DNA from: Streptomyces roseolus
Lineage (GTDB): Bacteria; Actinomycetota; Actinomycetes; Streptomycetales; Streptomycetaceae
Direction: 5' to 3'
Assembly (NCBI RefSeq): GCF_014649855.1
Contig: NZ_BMTV01000022.1
Span: forward strand, 90,982-154,981
Length of the DNA stretch: 64,000 nt
A model generated the notes under the pieces. The model ran no database searches, was not told the origin of the DNA, and worked only from the letters and a program-made list of their open reading frames with translations. Positions 39,435-50,100 of the stretch are shown here, piece after piece. Positions within the stretch are counted from its first letter, which is position 1. Each line of letters begins with the position of its first letter. Made by a program: the position numbers and the translations under genes.

Positions 39435-39863
39435 GTGGCTTACGAATTCCGCGTAGATGAGAACGGCTTCCTCTCCCCCGGCGCCATCCTGGAGCAGCCG
39501 AATCTGGTGATCGAGGAGCTGATCGTCCCCGAGTGGGGCGGCGGCAAGATCCGCCTCAAGCAGCTCTCCGCCAAGGAGCGCGACGACTTCGAGTCGTCCA
39601 TGGTGCAGGTGACCCGGAACGGCCGGCAGAAGCTCAACAACGAGAACTTCCGCGCGCGCCTGGTGCAGCTCGCCGTCGTCAACGAGGACGGCAGCCCGAT
39701 GTTCACCAAGCACGACATCAAGACGCTCGGCAATCTCCCAGCGGCCGGCCTCCAGCGCGTCTACAACAAGGTCAACGAGATGTCCGCCTTCTCCGACGAA
39801 GACCTCAAGGAGCTTGAGGAGGATTTCGACGACGACCGGACCGACGGTTCAAGTTCCGTCTAG
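39435..39863 (+). CDS. Tail assembly chaperone (G)
   Basis: This 142-aa protein has a GTG start behind CAACTTAATAGGAG. It has V-I-E-E-L-I-V-P-E-W-G-G-G, K-E-R-D-D-F-E-S-S and an acidic helical C-terminus. It precedes the T part in the -1 frame, as in most long-tailed phages. It would bind the tape measure and prevent aggregation. Confidence 0.7.
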   Translation: MAYEFRVDENGFLSPGAILEQPNLVIEELIVPEWGGGKIRLKQLSAKERDDFESSMVQVTRNGRQKLNNENFRARLVQLAVVNEDGSPMFTKHDIKTLGNLPAAGLQRVYNKVNEMSAFSDEDLKELEEDFDDDRTDGSSSV

Positions 39864-39871
39864 CGCTGGCA

Positions 39872-40243
39872 ATGCGCCGTCCCGATGTTGATCGAATGAT
39901 GGCGAGCATGACGGCCCGTGAGTACAAGGAATGGGAAGCGTACGAACGGGCCGCCGGCCCCCTGGATCAGGCGTTTGAGCAGGAAATGCTCTGCGAAATC
40001 CACGAGCTGATCCAGCTCAACAACATCTTGACCGGCGCAGCCATCACTAAAAAGGGCAAGAAGAACCCGGCCGGCAAGTTCCGAAAAGTGCTTCGCCCGG
40101 ACGAGTTGTACGCCCCGCCAGAGGGCTGGGACGACGACGAAGAAGACGACGAGGACGAGTACGACGAGAAGGGCCTCCAGAAGGAGAGGAAGCCGAAGTC
40201 GGAGTACGACCCGGCTACCGACCCCTTCGCGAAAAACAACTAA
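39872..40243 (+). CDS. Tail assembly chaperone extension (T), probably made by -1 frameshift
   Basis: The frame is open from 39818, upstream of the ATG at 39872. It encodes F-K-F-R-L-A-L-A-M-R-R-P before S-M-T-A-R-E-Y-K-E-W-E-A-Y-E-R. That FRLALA segment is conserved in chaperone T parts, so translation most likely enters from the G frame by a -1 slip between about 39821 and 39848. GGATTTC is a possible but non-canonical slip site. The C-terminus is very acidic. The start element of the tape measure overlaps its stop. Confidence 0.65.
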   Translation: MRRPDVDRMMASMTAREYKEWEAYERAAGPLDQAFEQEMLCEIHELIQLNNILTGAAITKKGKKNPAGKFRKVLRPDELYAPPEGWDDDEEDDEDEYDEKGLQKERKPKSEYDPATDPFAKNN

Positions 40244-40269
40244 ATAAGGGTGAAGATGGAGGGTTACCT

Positions 40270-43200
40270 GTGGCGACCATAAGAAGTCTGGGATTCTCCA
40301 TCTTCTCCCGGTTCGACGGGAGCGGTATCAGGGACGCCCGCCGGGCGATCGAAGATTTCAATGGCAGCATCAATCGCAATACCAGCTCCTTGAATTCTTG
40401 GCAGGGACGAATAGTCCTGGCAGCGAAGGCGCTGGCTGTCTTCGGCCCCGCCCTGGTCCCGATCGCCGCCAACCTGACCGCCATCACCGCCGCCGCCTCA
40501 GCCATGGGTGTGTCCGTAGGGGCGGCCGTCGGCATCTACGGCGCCGCCATGAAGGGCGCCATCACCAATACCCAGGCGGCACAGAAGGAGATATCCGCCC
40601 TGCGGTCCGAGCTGGACAAGCAGAAGGCGGTGCTCGCCACCCTCAAGCCGGGCACCGAGGCATACGCCAACCAGCTCAAGAAGGTCGCCGCCACCCAGAA
40701 AGAACTCGACGCCGCTCTGAAGGCGCTGTCGCCTTCGCAGCGCAGTTTCATCCAGGCCACCGACAGCATGAGCGCCGCCTGGAAGAAGTTCATCACTTCC
40801 ACGCAGGACAAGACCTTGGCCACGGCGACCAACGTCGTGAAAGGCCTGACGTCCGGCATCGGGCTCCTGAAGCCCATCCTGGACGCCGTCCACCCCTCAC
40901 TTCTGAAGGTCTCCAAGGACTTCGCGGAGTGGATGAAGGGCGACAGCGCCAGGAACTACGCCAACCTGATCAAGGCCTCTGCGGTGCCAGCGCTTCAGGA
41001 CTTGATCACCGCCGGCAAGGACGTCATCAACGTCCTGGGCGACGGCTTCCGCGCCTTCCTTCCCCACGGCGTTGCGCTCGCTCAGAAGCTTCGCGAAGGC
41101 GCTGCCGCTCTTAAGGAATGGTCCGACGGCGGCGGTTTTCAGCGCTTCCTTCAGTACGTCCGGGATACCGCCCCTCAGGTGAGGGAGTTCTTCCAGGCGC
41201 TCGGGGATGCGCTGAAGAACATCGGCACCGTCATGAGGGAACTTGCCCCGGTTTCCCTCGGACTGATCACCGTATTCCTCAAGGTTATAGCGGCCATCCC
41301 GCCGGATCTCCTCCAGGCTTTGGTGATCGGGTTCATGGCCTGGCGTGCCGCAGTCCTCCTGGTGAACGCCGCCATGCTGCTGCTGAACGCCAATCCGATC
41401 GTTCTCGTAATCACCGCAATCATCGCGGCAATCTATCTCCTGGTCACCAACTGGGAGACCGTCTCGAATGCTTTCAAGACGGCCTGGAACGCGACCTGGA
41501 ACTTCATCAAGCAGGTCGCCGAGACGATATGGAACGGCCTCAAGACGGCGTGGCAGGCCGTCTGCAACGCGTTCACCATTACGTGGAATGCCGTCTCTGG
41601 CGCCATCTCCACGGCCTGGAACACGGTCTGGAACGCACTCCGGACGGCGGCCGCGACGGTCTGGAACGCCATCAAGACGGCGTGGCAGGCGATCTGCAAC
41701 TCCTTCTCGATCATCTGGAGCACGGTTGGTGGGGCCCTCTCCGCCGCCTGGAACACCGTCTGGAATGCGCTCCGGACGGCGGCCGAGACGGTCTGGAATG
41801 CCCTCAAAGCTGCTTGGAACGCCTTCATTCAGGGGCTCCAGACCATCTGGACCACCGTCTCCGGTGCCCTCTCCTCGGCCTGGAACACCGTCTGGAATGC
41901 GATTCGCACTGCCGCCGAGGCGGTCTGGAATGCGCTTCGGACAGCCTGGAACGCGTTCGTCCAGGGGCTCCAGACCATCTGGTCCACGGTTTCCGGTGCT
42001 TTGTCTTCGGCGTGGAACACGGTCTGGAACGCGATCAAAACGGCGGCCGAGGCGGTCTGGAATGCGCTTCGGACGGCGTGGAACGCGTTCATTCAGGGGC
42101 TCCAGACCATCTGGACCACCGTCTCGGGTGCCCTCTCTACCGCCTGGAATACTGTCTGGAATGCGCTCCGGACGGCGGCCGAGGCGGTCTGGAATGCGCT
42201 TCGGACGGCGTGGAACGCCTTCATCCAGGGGCTCCAGACCATCTGGTCGACGGTGTCGGCGGCGCTCTCCACGGCCTGGAATACGGCCTGGAACGCCATC
42301 CGGACGGTTGCTACCACGATATGGACTGCACTCCAGACGGCGTGGCAGGCATTTCTGACGGCAGTTCAGTCCATCTGGACCACCGTCTCCGGTGCCCTGT
42401 CGACGGCCTGGAACACGGTCTGGAACGCGATCAAGACGGCAGCGGAGACGATCTGGAACGCGCTCAAGGTCGCCTGGGAAGCGTTCCTCAACGCCGTCAA
42501 GACGGTGTGGGACACAGTTTCAGCGGCGCTCAGGACGGCCTGGGAAACGATCTGGAACGCGATCAAGACCGTCGCCGAGACGATCTGGAACGCAATCAAG
42601 GTCGCCTGGGAGGCATTCCTCAACGCGGTCAAGAGTCTCTGGGACACGGTGTCCGAAGCTCTCAAGTCCGTGTGGGAGGCGGTCTGGAACTGGATCAGGG
42701 AAACCGCTCAGAGGATCTGGGACGAGGTTAAGCAGCGCTGGGACGACTTCATCAACGGCATCAAGGAACTCTGGGACACCGTCTCGGAAACCCTGAAGTC
42801 CGCTTGGGAGACCGCCTGGAACTGGCTCAAGGACACCGCCCAGAAGATCTGGCACGAGATCGGCGAGATCATCGAGAAGGCCGTCAACGGCATCATCGGG
42901 ATCATCAACGGCATCATCGGTGCCTGGAACAAGATTTCTGGTGCGGTTGGTCTCGACAGTCTCAATATCGGCGAGATCCCCACGGTCAGCTTCAACTTCG
43001 CCACCGGCGGCGTCGTCGAGTTCGCCAATGGCGGCATCGCCGGCGGCATGCCTCACTTCAAGGCCGGCGGCGTTCTCCCCGGCTACGCGCCCGGCCGGGA
43101 CACCGTTCCGGCGATGCTGTCCCGAGGTGAGGGCATCCTCGTCCCCGAGGCGGTCAAGGCCCTGGGCCCGGACTTCGTCCACTGGGCGAACTTCACTTTC

Positions 43201-46200
43201 TCCCACGGACGCGGCGGCAAGAACGTGGCCTTCCCCGGCTATGCCAAGGGCGGGATCGCGCGCGGTTGCGAACTGAACCACTACGCCGGCGGCGGCATCG
43301 TCGCCTTCGGCCGGGACCCCCGGAACAAGGAAGGGTGGGGCACCCACTTCTTCCAGGGTGGCGGCGTCGTCGACCCCGACAACCCCGGTACGGTCGGCCC
43401 CGGCGGCATCATCATCGGCGGCGAGGCTTCGACGAGCCCCGACGCTGCGGACGTCAAGGTCGGCGACGGCGACCCTCTGGGCGTCGGCGTCATCACCGGC
43501 GGCATCGAGAACATGATGAAGACCGGCGGCATGGTGCTCGGCTTCCTTGGCCGCGCTGCCATCGAAGCCGCGTTCGCCGCCATCATGAAAACCCTCGAAG
43601 CCTTCGGCGAGGCCGGCGACTTCGGCAAGCTGCTCGTCGCGGGCACCAAGAAGATCCTGACCGGGATGATCGACAACCTGGTCAAGAAGGACGAGGAGGC
43701 CAAGCAGCAGTTCACGGCCATGTCCGTGGCGGGCACCCAGTCCGTCCAGGGATGGGCCCCGCTGGCCGCGAAGGCTCTCCAGATCGCTGGCCTCGACCCG
43801 AGCCAGCTCCAGCGCTTCCTCGCGCTGATGATGGCCGAGTCGGGCGGTAACCCGAACGCCTTCAACGGCTGGGACATCAACGCCAAGAACGGCGTGCCCA
43901 GTCAGGGCCTCATGCAAGTAATACCGACGACCTTCGCGGCTTACCGCGATCCCTCTCTGTCGAACAACATTCTGGACCCCCTCGCCAACATGGTGGCGTC
44001 TGCGAATTACATCCAGGCGCGCTATGGCGGACAGGTTCCGGGGTCTCCGTACGCCGACGGCACCACCAGTGCCACGGCCGGCCTCCACCTGGTCGGCGAG
44101 GAAGGCCCGGAGCTGGTCACCAGCCCCGGATACGCCAACTTCGGCGGCGGGGAGACTGTCTACGACGCCGCCGATACGGCAGCGCTGATGTCCGGCCCTT
44201 CGACGGGACGCGGCGGCATTGAGGCTTCGCTGAAGAACCGGAGCTTTGAGGAGATCGTCTCCGCTGCGAAGTGGATGGCGGCGAACGTCAAGGCGTCGTG
44301 GGGCAACGTGGTCTACTCCAGCACCAGCGGCTGGACCGGCCTCAGGCCTGTCCTCGGCGACGTAGCGATGGGCCACGGCGGTACGGTTCCGGACTCCATG
44401 GAGGTGATGCGTTCCAAGAACGCTTCCGCGTGGGCTGACATGAACCTCCAGTCGGCCACGCAGTGGGCTCTGATGCGTGACACCACCCTGAACGAGGCCA
44501 GCCTCCAGCAGGGCGTCACGCTTCCGGCCGCGACCGCTGCGATGCAGAACGCCTCCAACACCGCGTGGAACGACATGGGTTTCCAGTCGGCCACGCAGTG
44601 GGCAGCCATGCGGGACACGACGTTCGCTGAGTCCAACCTCATGCAGACGTCCACCATGCCCGCCTCCGCGGTGGCGATGCAGACGGCTTCCGGTACCGCG
44701 TGGAACGACATGGCTCTCCAGTCGTCCTCGCAGTGGACAGCCATGAACGATTCCGCGTTCACGCCGCTTCAGAGCACCATGACCACCGAGGTCCCTGGTG
44801 CCGCGAACACGATGAACACGGGTGTCAGCTCCGAATCCAAGAGCATGGCCACCAACGTCATCAGCGCCGTCGAAAGCACCATGGGCCCGGTCGACAGCTT
44901 CATCTCCAAGATGGACTCGGCCATCGCCAAGGCCAACCAGGCCGCTACCGCGATCCGTTCCGCTGTAGGTGTAGCGGCCGGCGGCGGTTCCGTCAGTGGC
45001 GGAGCGTCGGCTGGATCCGGGACTGGAGGCGCATCCTCCGGGCTCTCGGCCGCTCTCAACCAGGCAGCCGCGAACAACGACATGCTGCTCGCGGGTGGCT
45101 GGACTCCACTCGACGACGGGACCTGGATGGCTCCGTCCGGAGGCGGCACGGCAGCGCAGAGGCGTGCCGCCGACCAGGCGGCTGCGAACAACGACATGCT
45201 GCTCGCGGCCGGGTACAAGTTCCTGGACGACGGAACGTGGAGCCGTTTCGCCGAGGGTACGCCGAGCGCTCCGCGCGGCCTGGCGCTCGTCGGCGAAGAG
45301 GGTCCCGAGCTGCTGAACTTCCATGGCGGCGAGTCGGTGACTCCGGCCGGCGAGACGGCCTCGCTCCTTTCGGGCGCGAACGTCCCGATGATCACAGAGC
45401 CGGCCGTTCCCGAAGGCGGCGGCGTCCCGCAGGACGCGGCCATCCAGTCCCCGATGCTGGAGCAGATGCAGCAGTTCACCGCCCCTCCGGAGGCGGAGGG
45501 CTGGTTCGGGGAGATCATCGCCGCCGCTCAGCACATGCTGACGACGGCGCAGACGGCCTGGGACGGCACGGTCGCGGCGGGAGTTTCCGCCCAGCCTGCG
45601 ATCACGGCCACCACCACGGCGGTGGGCACCGAGGTCGGAGTCCAGATCCCGGCACAGCTTGAGGCGATGGCTGCCTCTGCTGCCGCCAACTGGGCAGCCA
45701 TGACGGCAACCGGCCAGGCCAACTGGGCGGCCCAGCTCGCCACGGTCTACACCCCTGCGGAAACGCACATGGGGACGACCATGCCCGCCATGTCGCTCGC
45801 GATGCAGACGGCCCACGATCTTGCGTGGACCACGATGAACGCCACGTCGCTGGCGACCTGGACCATCATGAGGGATGTCCAGTACCTGGAAGCGGAAACG
45901 CATATGGGTACGACCATGCCTCAGATGGCAGTGGCGATGCAGACGGCGCACGATCTCGCCTGGACCACGATGAATGCCACGTCCCTGGCGACGTGGACCA
46001 TCATGCGCGATACGCAGTATCTGGAAGCGGAAACGCACATGGGGACGACCATGCCGCAGATGGCGGTCACCATGCAGACTGCGCACGATCTCGCGTGGAC
46101 CACGATGCAGGCGACGTCGCTCGCGCAGTGGACCTTGATCCGGGACGGTCAGATCCTCCCGTTCGAGGAACACATGCAGACGACGATGCCGGCGGCTGCG

Positions 46201-47103
46201 CAGGCGATGAACGAGGCGGTCTCCGCAGCGTTCACCACGATGGTGGAGACCATCGTCGCCCAGCTCGACACGGCCATCGCCAAGATCGAGGAGTTCATCG
46301 CAGCCACCGAGGCGGCCATCGCTGCTGCCGAGGCCCTGGCGGCAGCCCAAGCTGCTGCTGCGGCGTCGGGCGGTGGCGGTGGTGGCGCCGGTGGCGGTGG
46401 CGTCAACGGCGGGAGCGACCTGGAGGCGGCCCTTGCCCGGGCCGGTAACCCTCAGGTCATCCAGGGCCCGTACAGCGACGGCTCCCTGAGTGCGGGAACG
46501 CACACAGGCGGCGGTGTCGTCGACGTGCCCGTCTCAGCCTTCGACGCCATGATCGCTGCTGGCTTCATCGGCTGGATCCGCTCGGGTCCCGCCTGGGCCG
46601 GCAACGAGCACGCTCACATGATCCTTCCCGGTGCACCTGACCTGTCTCCGCAGGCAAGGTGGCAGGTCCAGGACTACTACGCCGGCGGCTCCGGCCTCGG
46701 TATTCCCGGCAACCTGGCGAGGGGCTCGAACAACGCGCCCCCCGGCTGGACGTGGGTGGGCGAGGCCGGCCCTGAGCTTCTGCGCATGCGTGGCGGCGAA
46801 GAGGTCATGCCGCACCTGGCGAGCAGCATGTTCGCCAGCGGGCTTCGCCGACGACGGGGCTGGAACCCGAAGAAGTCGCAGTTCTTCCGCTCCGACGGCG
46901 GGCGCCGAGAGTTCACCTCCCTCATGGAGGCGAGCGCCGGTTCCGTTCGTGGCTCGGTCTCGGACGGCGGCGGCATCAACGTCGAGTTCACATTCAACGG
47001 TCCTGTCAGCAACGGCGAAGACGTGCGTCGCGCCGTGGACGAGGCAATTCCGAAGCTCCGTACCGCTCTTCAGGCGGGTACCGGGAGGCGAATAGGAGGC
47101 TAA
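40270..47103 (+). CDS. Tape measure protein with SLT and M15-like domains (2277 aa)
   Basis: The protein sets tail length. Residues about 40-130 are hydrophobic (ALAVFGPALVPIAANLTAI) and then helical. Residues about 400-855 are Trp-rich hendecad repeats. Residues about 1160-1255 form a lytic transglycosylase (SLT) domain (M-M-A-E-S-G-G-N-P, S-Q-G-L-M-Q-V-I). Two blocks of about 45-residue repeats lie in the C-terminal half, with three V-G-E-x-G-P-E-L motifs. Residues about 2060-2140 match the M15-like domain of the endolysin (S-A-G-T-H-T-G-G-G-V-V-D; E-H-A-H-M-I). The enzymatic domains would open the wall during injection. Confidence 0.85.
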   Translation: MATIRSLGFSIFSRFDGSGIRDARRAIEDFNGSINRNTSSLNSWQGRIVLAAKALAVFGPALVPIAANLTAITAAASAMGVSVGAAVGIYGAAMKGAITNTQAAQKEISALRSELDKQKAVLATLKPGTEAYANQLKKVAATQKELDAALKALSPSQRSFIQATDSMSAAWKKFITSTQDKTLATATNVVKGLTSGIGLLKPILDAVHPSLLKVSKDFAEWMKGDSARNYANLIKASAVPALQDLITAGKDVINVLGDGFRAFLPHGVALAQKLREGAAALKEWSDGGGFQRFLQYVRDTAPQVREFFQALGDALKNIGTVMRELAPVSLGLITVFLKVIAAIPPDLLQALVIGFMAWRAAVLLVNAAMLLLNANPIVLVITAIIAAIYLLVTNWETVSNAFKTAWNATWNFIKQVAETIWNGLKTAWQAVCNAFTITWNAVSGAISTAWNTVWNALRTAAATVWNAIKTAWQAICNSFSIIWSTVGGALSAAWNTVWNALRTAAETVWNALKAAWNAFIQGLQTIWTTVSGALSSAWNTVWNAIRTAAEAVWNALRTAWNAFVQGLQTIWSTVSGALSSAWNTVWNAIKTAAEAVWNALRTAWNAFIQGLQTIWTTVSGALSTAWNTVWNALRTAAEAVWNALRTAWNAFIQGLQTIWSTVSAALSTAWNTAWNAIRTVATTIWTALQTAWQAFLTAVQSIWTTVSGALSTAWNTVWNAIKTAAETIWNALKVAWEAFLNAVKTVWDTVSAALRTAWETIWNAIKTVAETIWNAIKVAWEAFLNAVKSLWDTVSEALKSVWEAVWNWIRETAQRIWDEVKQRWDDFINGIKELWDTVSETLKSAWETAWNWLKDTAQKIWHEIGEIIEKAVNGIIGIINGIIGAWNKISGAVGLDSLNIGEIPTVSFNFATGGVVEFANGGIAGGMPHFKAGGVLPGYAPGRDTVPAMLSRGEGILVPEAVKALGPDFVHWANFTFSHGRGGKNVAFPGYAKGGIARGCELNHYAGGGIVAFGRDPRNKEGWGTHFFQGGGVVDPDNPGTVGPGGIIIGGEASTSPDAADVKVGDGDPLGVGVITGGIENMMKTGGMVLGFLGRAAIEAAFAAIMKTLEAFGEAGDFGKLLVAGTKKILTGMIDNLVKKDEEAKQQFTAMSVAGTQSVQGWAPLAAKALQIAGLDPSQLQRFLALMMAESGGNPNAFNGWDINAKNGVPSQGLMQVIPTTFAAYRDPSLSNNILDPLANMVASANYIQARYGGQVPGSPYADGTTSATAGLHLVGEEGPELVTSPGYANFGGGETVYDAADTAALMSGPSTGRGGIEASLKNRSFEEIVSAAKWMAANVKASWGNVVYSSTSGWTGLRPVLGDVAMGHGGTVPDSMEVMRSKNASAWADMNLQSATQWALMRDTTLNEASLQQGVTLPAATAAMQNASNTAWNDMGFQSATQWAAMRDTTFAESNLMQTSTMPASAVAMQTASGTAWNDMALQSSSQWTAMNDSAFTPLQSTMTTEVPGAANTMNTGVSSESKSMATNVISAVESTMGPVDSFISKMDSAIAKANQAATAIRSAVGVAAGGGSVSGGASAGSGTGGASSGLSAALNQAAANNDMLLAGGWTPLDDGTWMAPSGGGTAAQRRAADQAAANNDMLLAAGYKFLDDGTWSRFAEGTPSAPRGLALVGEEGPELLNFHGGESVTPAGETASLLSGANVPMITEPAVPEGGGVPQDAAIQSPMLEQMQQFTAPPEAEGWFGEIIAAAQHMLTTAQTAWDGTVAAGVSAQPAITATTTAVGTEVGVQIPAQLEAMAASAAANWAAMTATGQANWAAQLATVYTPAETHMGTTMPAMSLAMQTAHDLAWTTMNATSLATWTIMRDVQYLEAETHMGTTMPQMAVAMQTAHDLAWTTMNATSLATWTIMRDTQYLEAETHMGTTMPQMAVTMQTAHDLAWTTMQATSLAQWTLIRDGQILPFEEHMQTTMPAAAQAMNEAVSAAFTTMVETIVAQLDTAIAKIEEFIAATEAAIAAAEALAAAQAAAAASGGGGGGAGGGGVNGGSDLEAALARAGNPQVIQGPYSDGSLSAGTHTGGGVVDVPVSAFDAMIAAGFIGWIRSGPAWAGNEHAHMILPGAPDLSPQARWQVQDYYAGGSGLGIPGNLARGSNNAPPGWTWVGEAGPELLRMRGGEEVMPHLASSMFASGLRRRRGWNPKKSQFFRSDGGRREFTSLMEASAGSVRGSVSDGGGINVEFTFNGPVSNGEDVRRAVDEAIPKLRTALQAGTGRRIGG
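41458..42840 (+). repeat. About ten 132-bp repeats in the tape measure gene
   Basis: The repeat unit is 44 residues, four 11-residue hendecads, as in TAWNTVWNALRTAAEAVWNA. Each hendecad has W-N near its centre. DNA copies between about 41640 and 42330 are nearly identical, which indicates recent expansion. Later copies diverge. Confidence 0.75.
45757..46190 (+). repeat. About 135-bp repeats in the tape measure C-terminal half
   Basis: Three units of about 45 residues share A-E-T-H-M-G-T-T-M-P, A-M-Q-T-A-H-D-L-A-W-T-T-M and W-T-I-M-R-D. Diverged relatives lie at about 44400-44790 (A-M-Q-N-A-S-N-T-A-W-N-D-M). They are probably long amphipathic helices. Confidence 0.65.
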
Positions 47104-47105
47104 CG

Positions 47106-50100
47106 ATGGCGCAGTCGTTCCAGCTTCTCCCCAGCGGTGACATCGAGAACGACGGGTGGGAACTCGTCGGCTCCAGTGTCACCGAGGTGTGGGAAGTGAT
47201 CGGTTGGCTGGAGGACGACTGCTACGTCCGGTGTCCTGTGTATCGGGGAAGCGCCACGGTGTCTTTCCCGATCGACTCGGAAGATCTCCCTGCGGGGGCC
47301 ATTATCGACTCGGTGACCGTCATCGTCCGCATGAGGACGAGCGCGGGGTCGGGCCCCCGCACCGTGACGGTGAACGTGCTCTCGTCGGAGAACATGTCGC
47401 GGTACACGTCGCGCACGCTCCAGGCGACGAGCGCGTTCACCACCCACGAGGTCGGCACCTACACCAAGGATCCGATGGGCAAGGCGTGGGACATCCACCG
47501 CCTGAACAAGCTCCGGCTCCGGATCTACTCTCTCAACGATCTCTTCGACGCCGTACAGATCTCCCAGCTTTACGTGAAGGTCAACTACCACGTGAAGCCG
47601 AAGGCGGTCGTCACGGCGCCGACCGGCACCAGCGTCTCGCCCTCTCCCCTGGTGAAGTGGAACTACACCCAGGCCGAGGGCGAGCCGCAGCTCAAGGCCG
47701 ACATCAAGCTGTTCACCTCGCAGCAGGTGGCGGCGGTCAACACCTTCAACCCGGAGACGGAGCCCCCGCTCTACAAACAGACCCAGACCGGCTCCGCCCC
47801 CCAGCATCAGATCGGCACCACGCTCAACAACAACGGGTACCGGGTGTACGTCCGGGTCTGGTCCGAGCACAACGCGAAGTCGACCTGGGCCTACAAGGAC
47901 TTCACCATCAACGCCCCGTCGCCCGGCGTCCCCGGCGACGACAACGCCGGCGAGGGCGGCACCCCCGGCGTCGGCGTCCCCTCCGCAATCCCCGACACCT
48001 ACACCTCCTCGGCGCAGCTCCGCATGCGCGACGCCTCGAACCTCCTGAGCGTCCAGCAGGCCGACTTCGAGATCGCCTCCGATCCGCTGGAGTGGACGGC
48101 GTCCGGCGCCTCGCTGGCGCGGGTCGTCTCCAAGGCCTTCGGCGGCGGCCTGGCCTCGATGTCGATGACGGCGACGGCGGCGGCGACGATGTCGGCGGAG
48201 ACGACGTTCGTCGAGGTCGCGCCGGGCCTTCCGGTGACCTGCCGGGCCCAGGTGCTCGCCGGCTCGTCGGCGCGCACCGCGCGGCTGTGGGCCGACTTCT
48301 ACGACGAGACCTTCACGTACATCAGCAGCACGACGGCGGTCAGCCTGACCGACTCCGCCACCACCTGGAGCGAGCTGGTCGGCACCGGCACGACGCCGGC
48401 CACCGCGCTGTACGCGAAGCTCAAGGTGGAGATCGTCACCCCGAACCTGTCCGAGGTCCACTACGTCGACCACGCCGGCCTGATGTACGGGACGAACTCC
48501 GCCTGGACCGACGGCGGCCACCAGTCGCACAACCTCCTCTCCTCCTACCTGGCCACGGCCGACGACCCCGAGTCGGCGGTCGAGGAATGGGAGCAGGCGA
48601 ACTCGGCGACGACTGTCACGCGGACGGCTGTCACCGGCACCGGCGGTCACGGTCTGCTGTGCCAGCAGATGCAGTACGTGGGGGCCGCCTCGGCCATCGC
48701 GTTCCGCGCGACGGGCACGGTGTTCACGTCGCCGACGTCCGGCACGAACTACACCCTGAATAAGCCCGCCGGCACGGTGCAGAACGATCTGCTCCTGGCC
48801 TTCGTCACCTCGACGGCCGGCGGCTCGATCGTGCCTCCGACGGGCTGGTCCCTGGTGGCGAGCGCCACGGTGGACGACGACTCGACGTACGACGTCTCGC
48901 TGCACGTCCTCAAGCGGACCGCGACGTCCTCGGACCCCTCGTCCTGGACGACGGGCAAGCTGGCCACCGCCTCGTCCCGCAGGACGGCCGTGGTGGTCGC
49001 GTACAGCGGCACGGCGCACGCCGATGACCAGTTCATCGCCGACAACATCAGGAAGGATCCCGGGGGCTCCCCGGTCCACCGGACGCAGATCGTCCAGAAC
49101 ACCGACCCGAACGCGTGGCGGGTCGGGGCCTTCGCGGCCAGCGACGACCTGGCCGGCGCCACCTTCTCGGCGAACCGGGTGGCTCCGCCGGGCGCGGACG
49201 CTCCGCCGATCTCGTTCGTCGGCGCCTCCTCGAAGTGGGTGCAGCACAGCCTGACCACCTCGTACACGATCCACAAGCCGACCGGCGTCCAGTCCGGCGA
49301 CCTGATGATCGCGTCCGTGGTGATGAGCGGCTACGCCCCCACGGTCACCCCGCCGGCCGGGTGGACCCTGGTGAAGTGGCACTCGCAGCCCTTCTCCGGC
49401 TCCAGCGACGGCGGCGTGCACTCCGGTGACGTCACCATGGCGATCCTGAAGCGGACGGCGGGCTCCTCCGAGCCCCACTCCTGGACGGGGACGCACAGCG
49501 CCGCCGGGCAGCCGAAGGTGACCCAGGTGGTGGCCTACAGGAATTGTGACGATGCGGCGAATCAGTTCATCGCGCAGAATTCCGCCGGTAGCCACAATAC
49601 GTCCAAGGTTCCCACCCCTGAGGTGACGAACTCGAACTCGGCCGCCTGGCGGGTCTGCATGTTCGGTGCGACCACGCCGTTCGCGTCGTCCTGGAGCGCA
49701 GGGGACATATCCGAGCGATGTGATTCCTCTACCAGTCTCGATAATTTCCCCGATGCGGTCCTCAGTTTCTCGGACTCCAATGGGCCGATCTCGACCGGTA
49801 CGCACAAAAGGACCGGGCAGATCAACTCAATCAGCAATTCGCAGTCGAATGTCCCCAGCGGCAACTTCTTCGCCGCCATCGGATGGATCGGCATCCTCAA
49901 GCCGCTGTCGGCCCCACCCGCGCAGCCGGGCAACGAGACCGAGCGCGTCGACAACAACAACGGCTCGTCCAACCCGTGGATGAGCACCGCCGTGTACGAC
50001 TCCAACGGGGTCATCCCGGCCGGGGCCACATCGCTGTACGGGCTTTTCGCCGGCGGCGGGAACGGGTTCGCCGGCTCGATGGCGTCCTGGATCGGCATCC

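Noticed and set aside
41458..42840. Tape measure DNA repeats as a CRISPR or mobile element
   Set aside because: They are in frame, encode regular hendecads and lie within a single long ORF.
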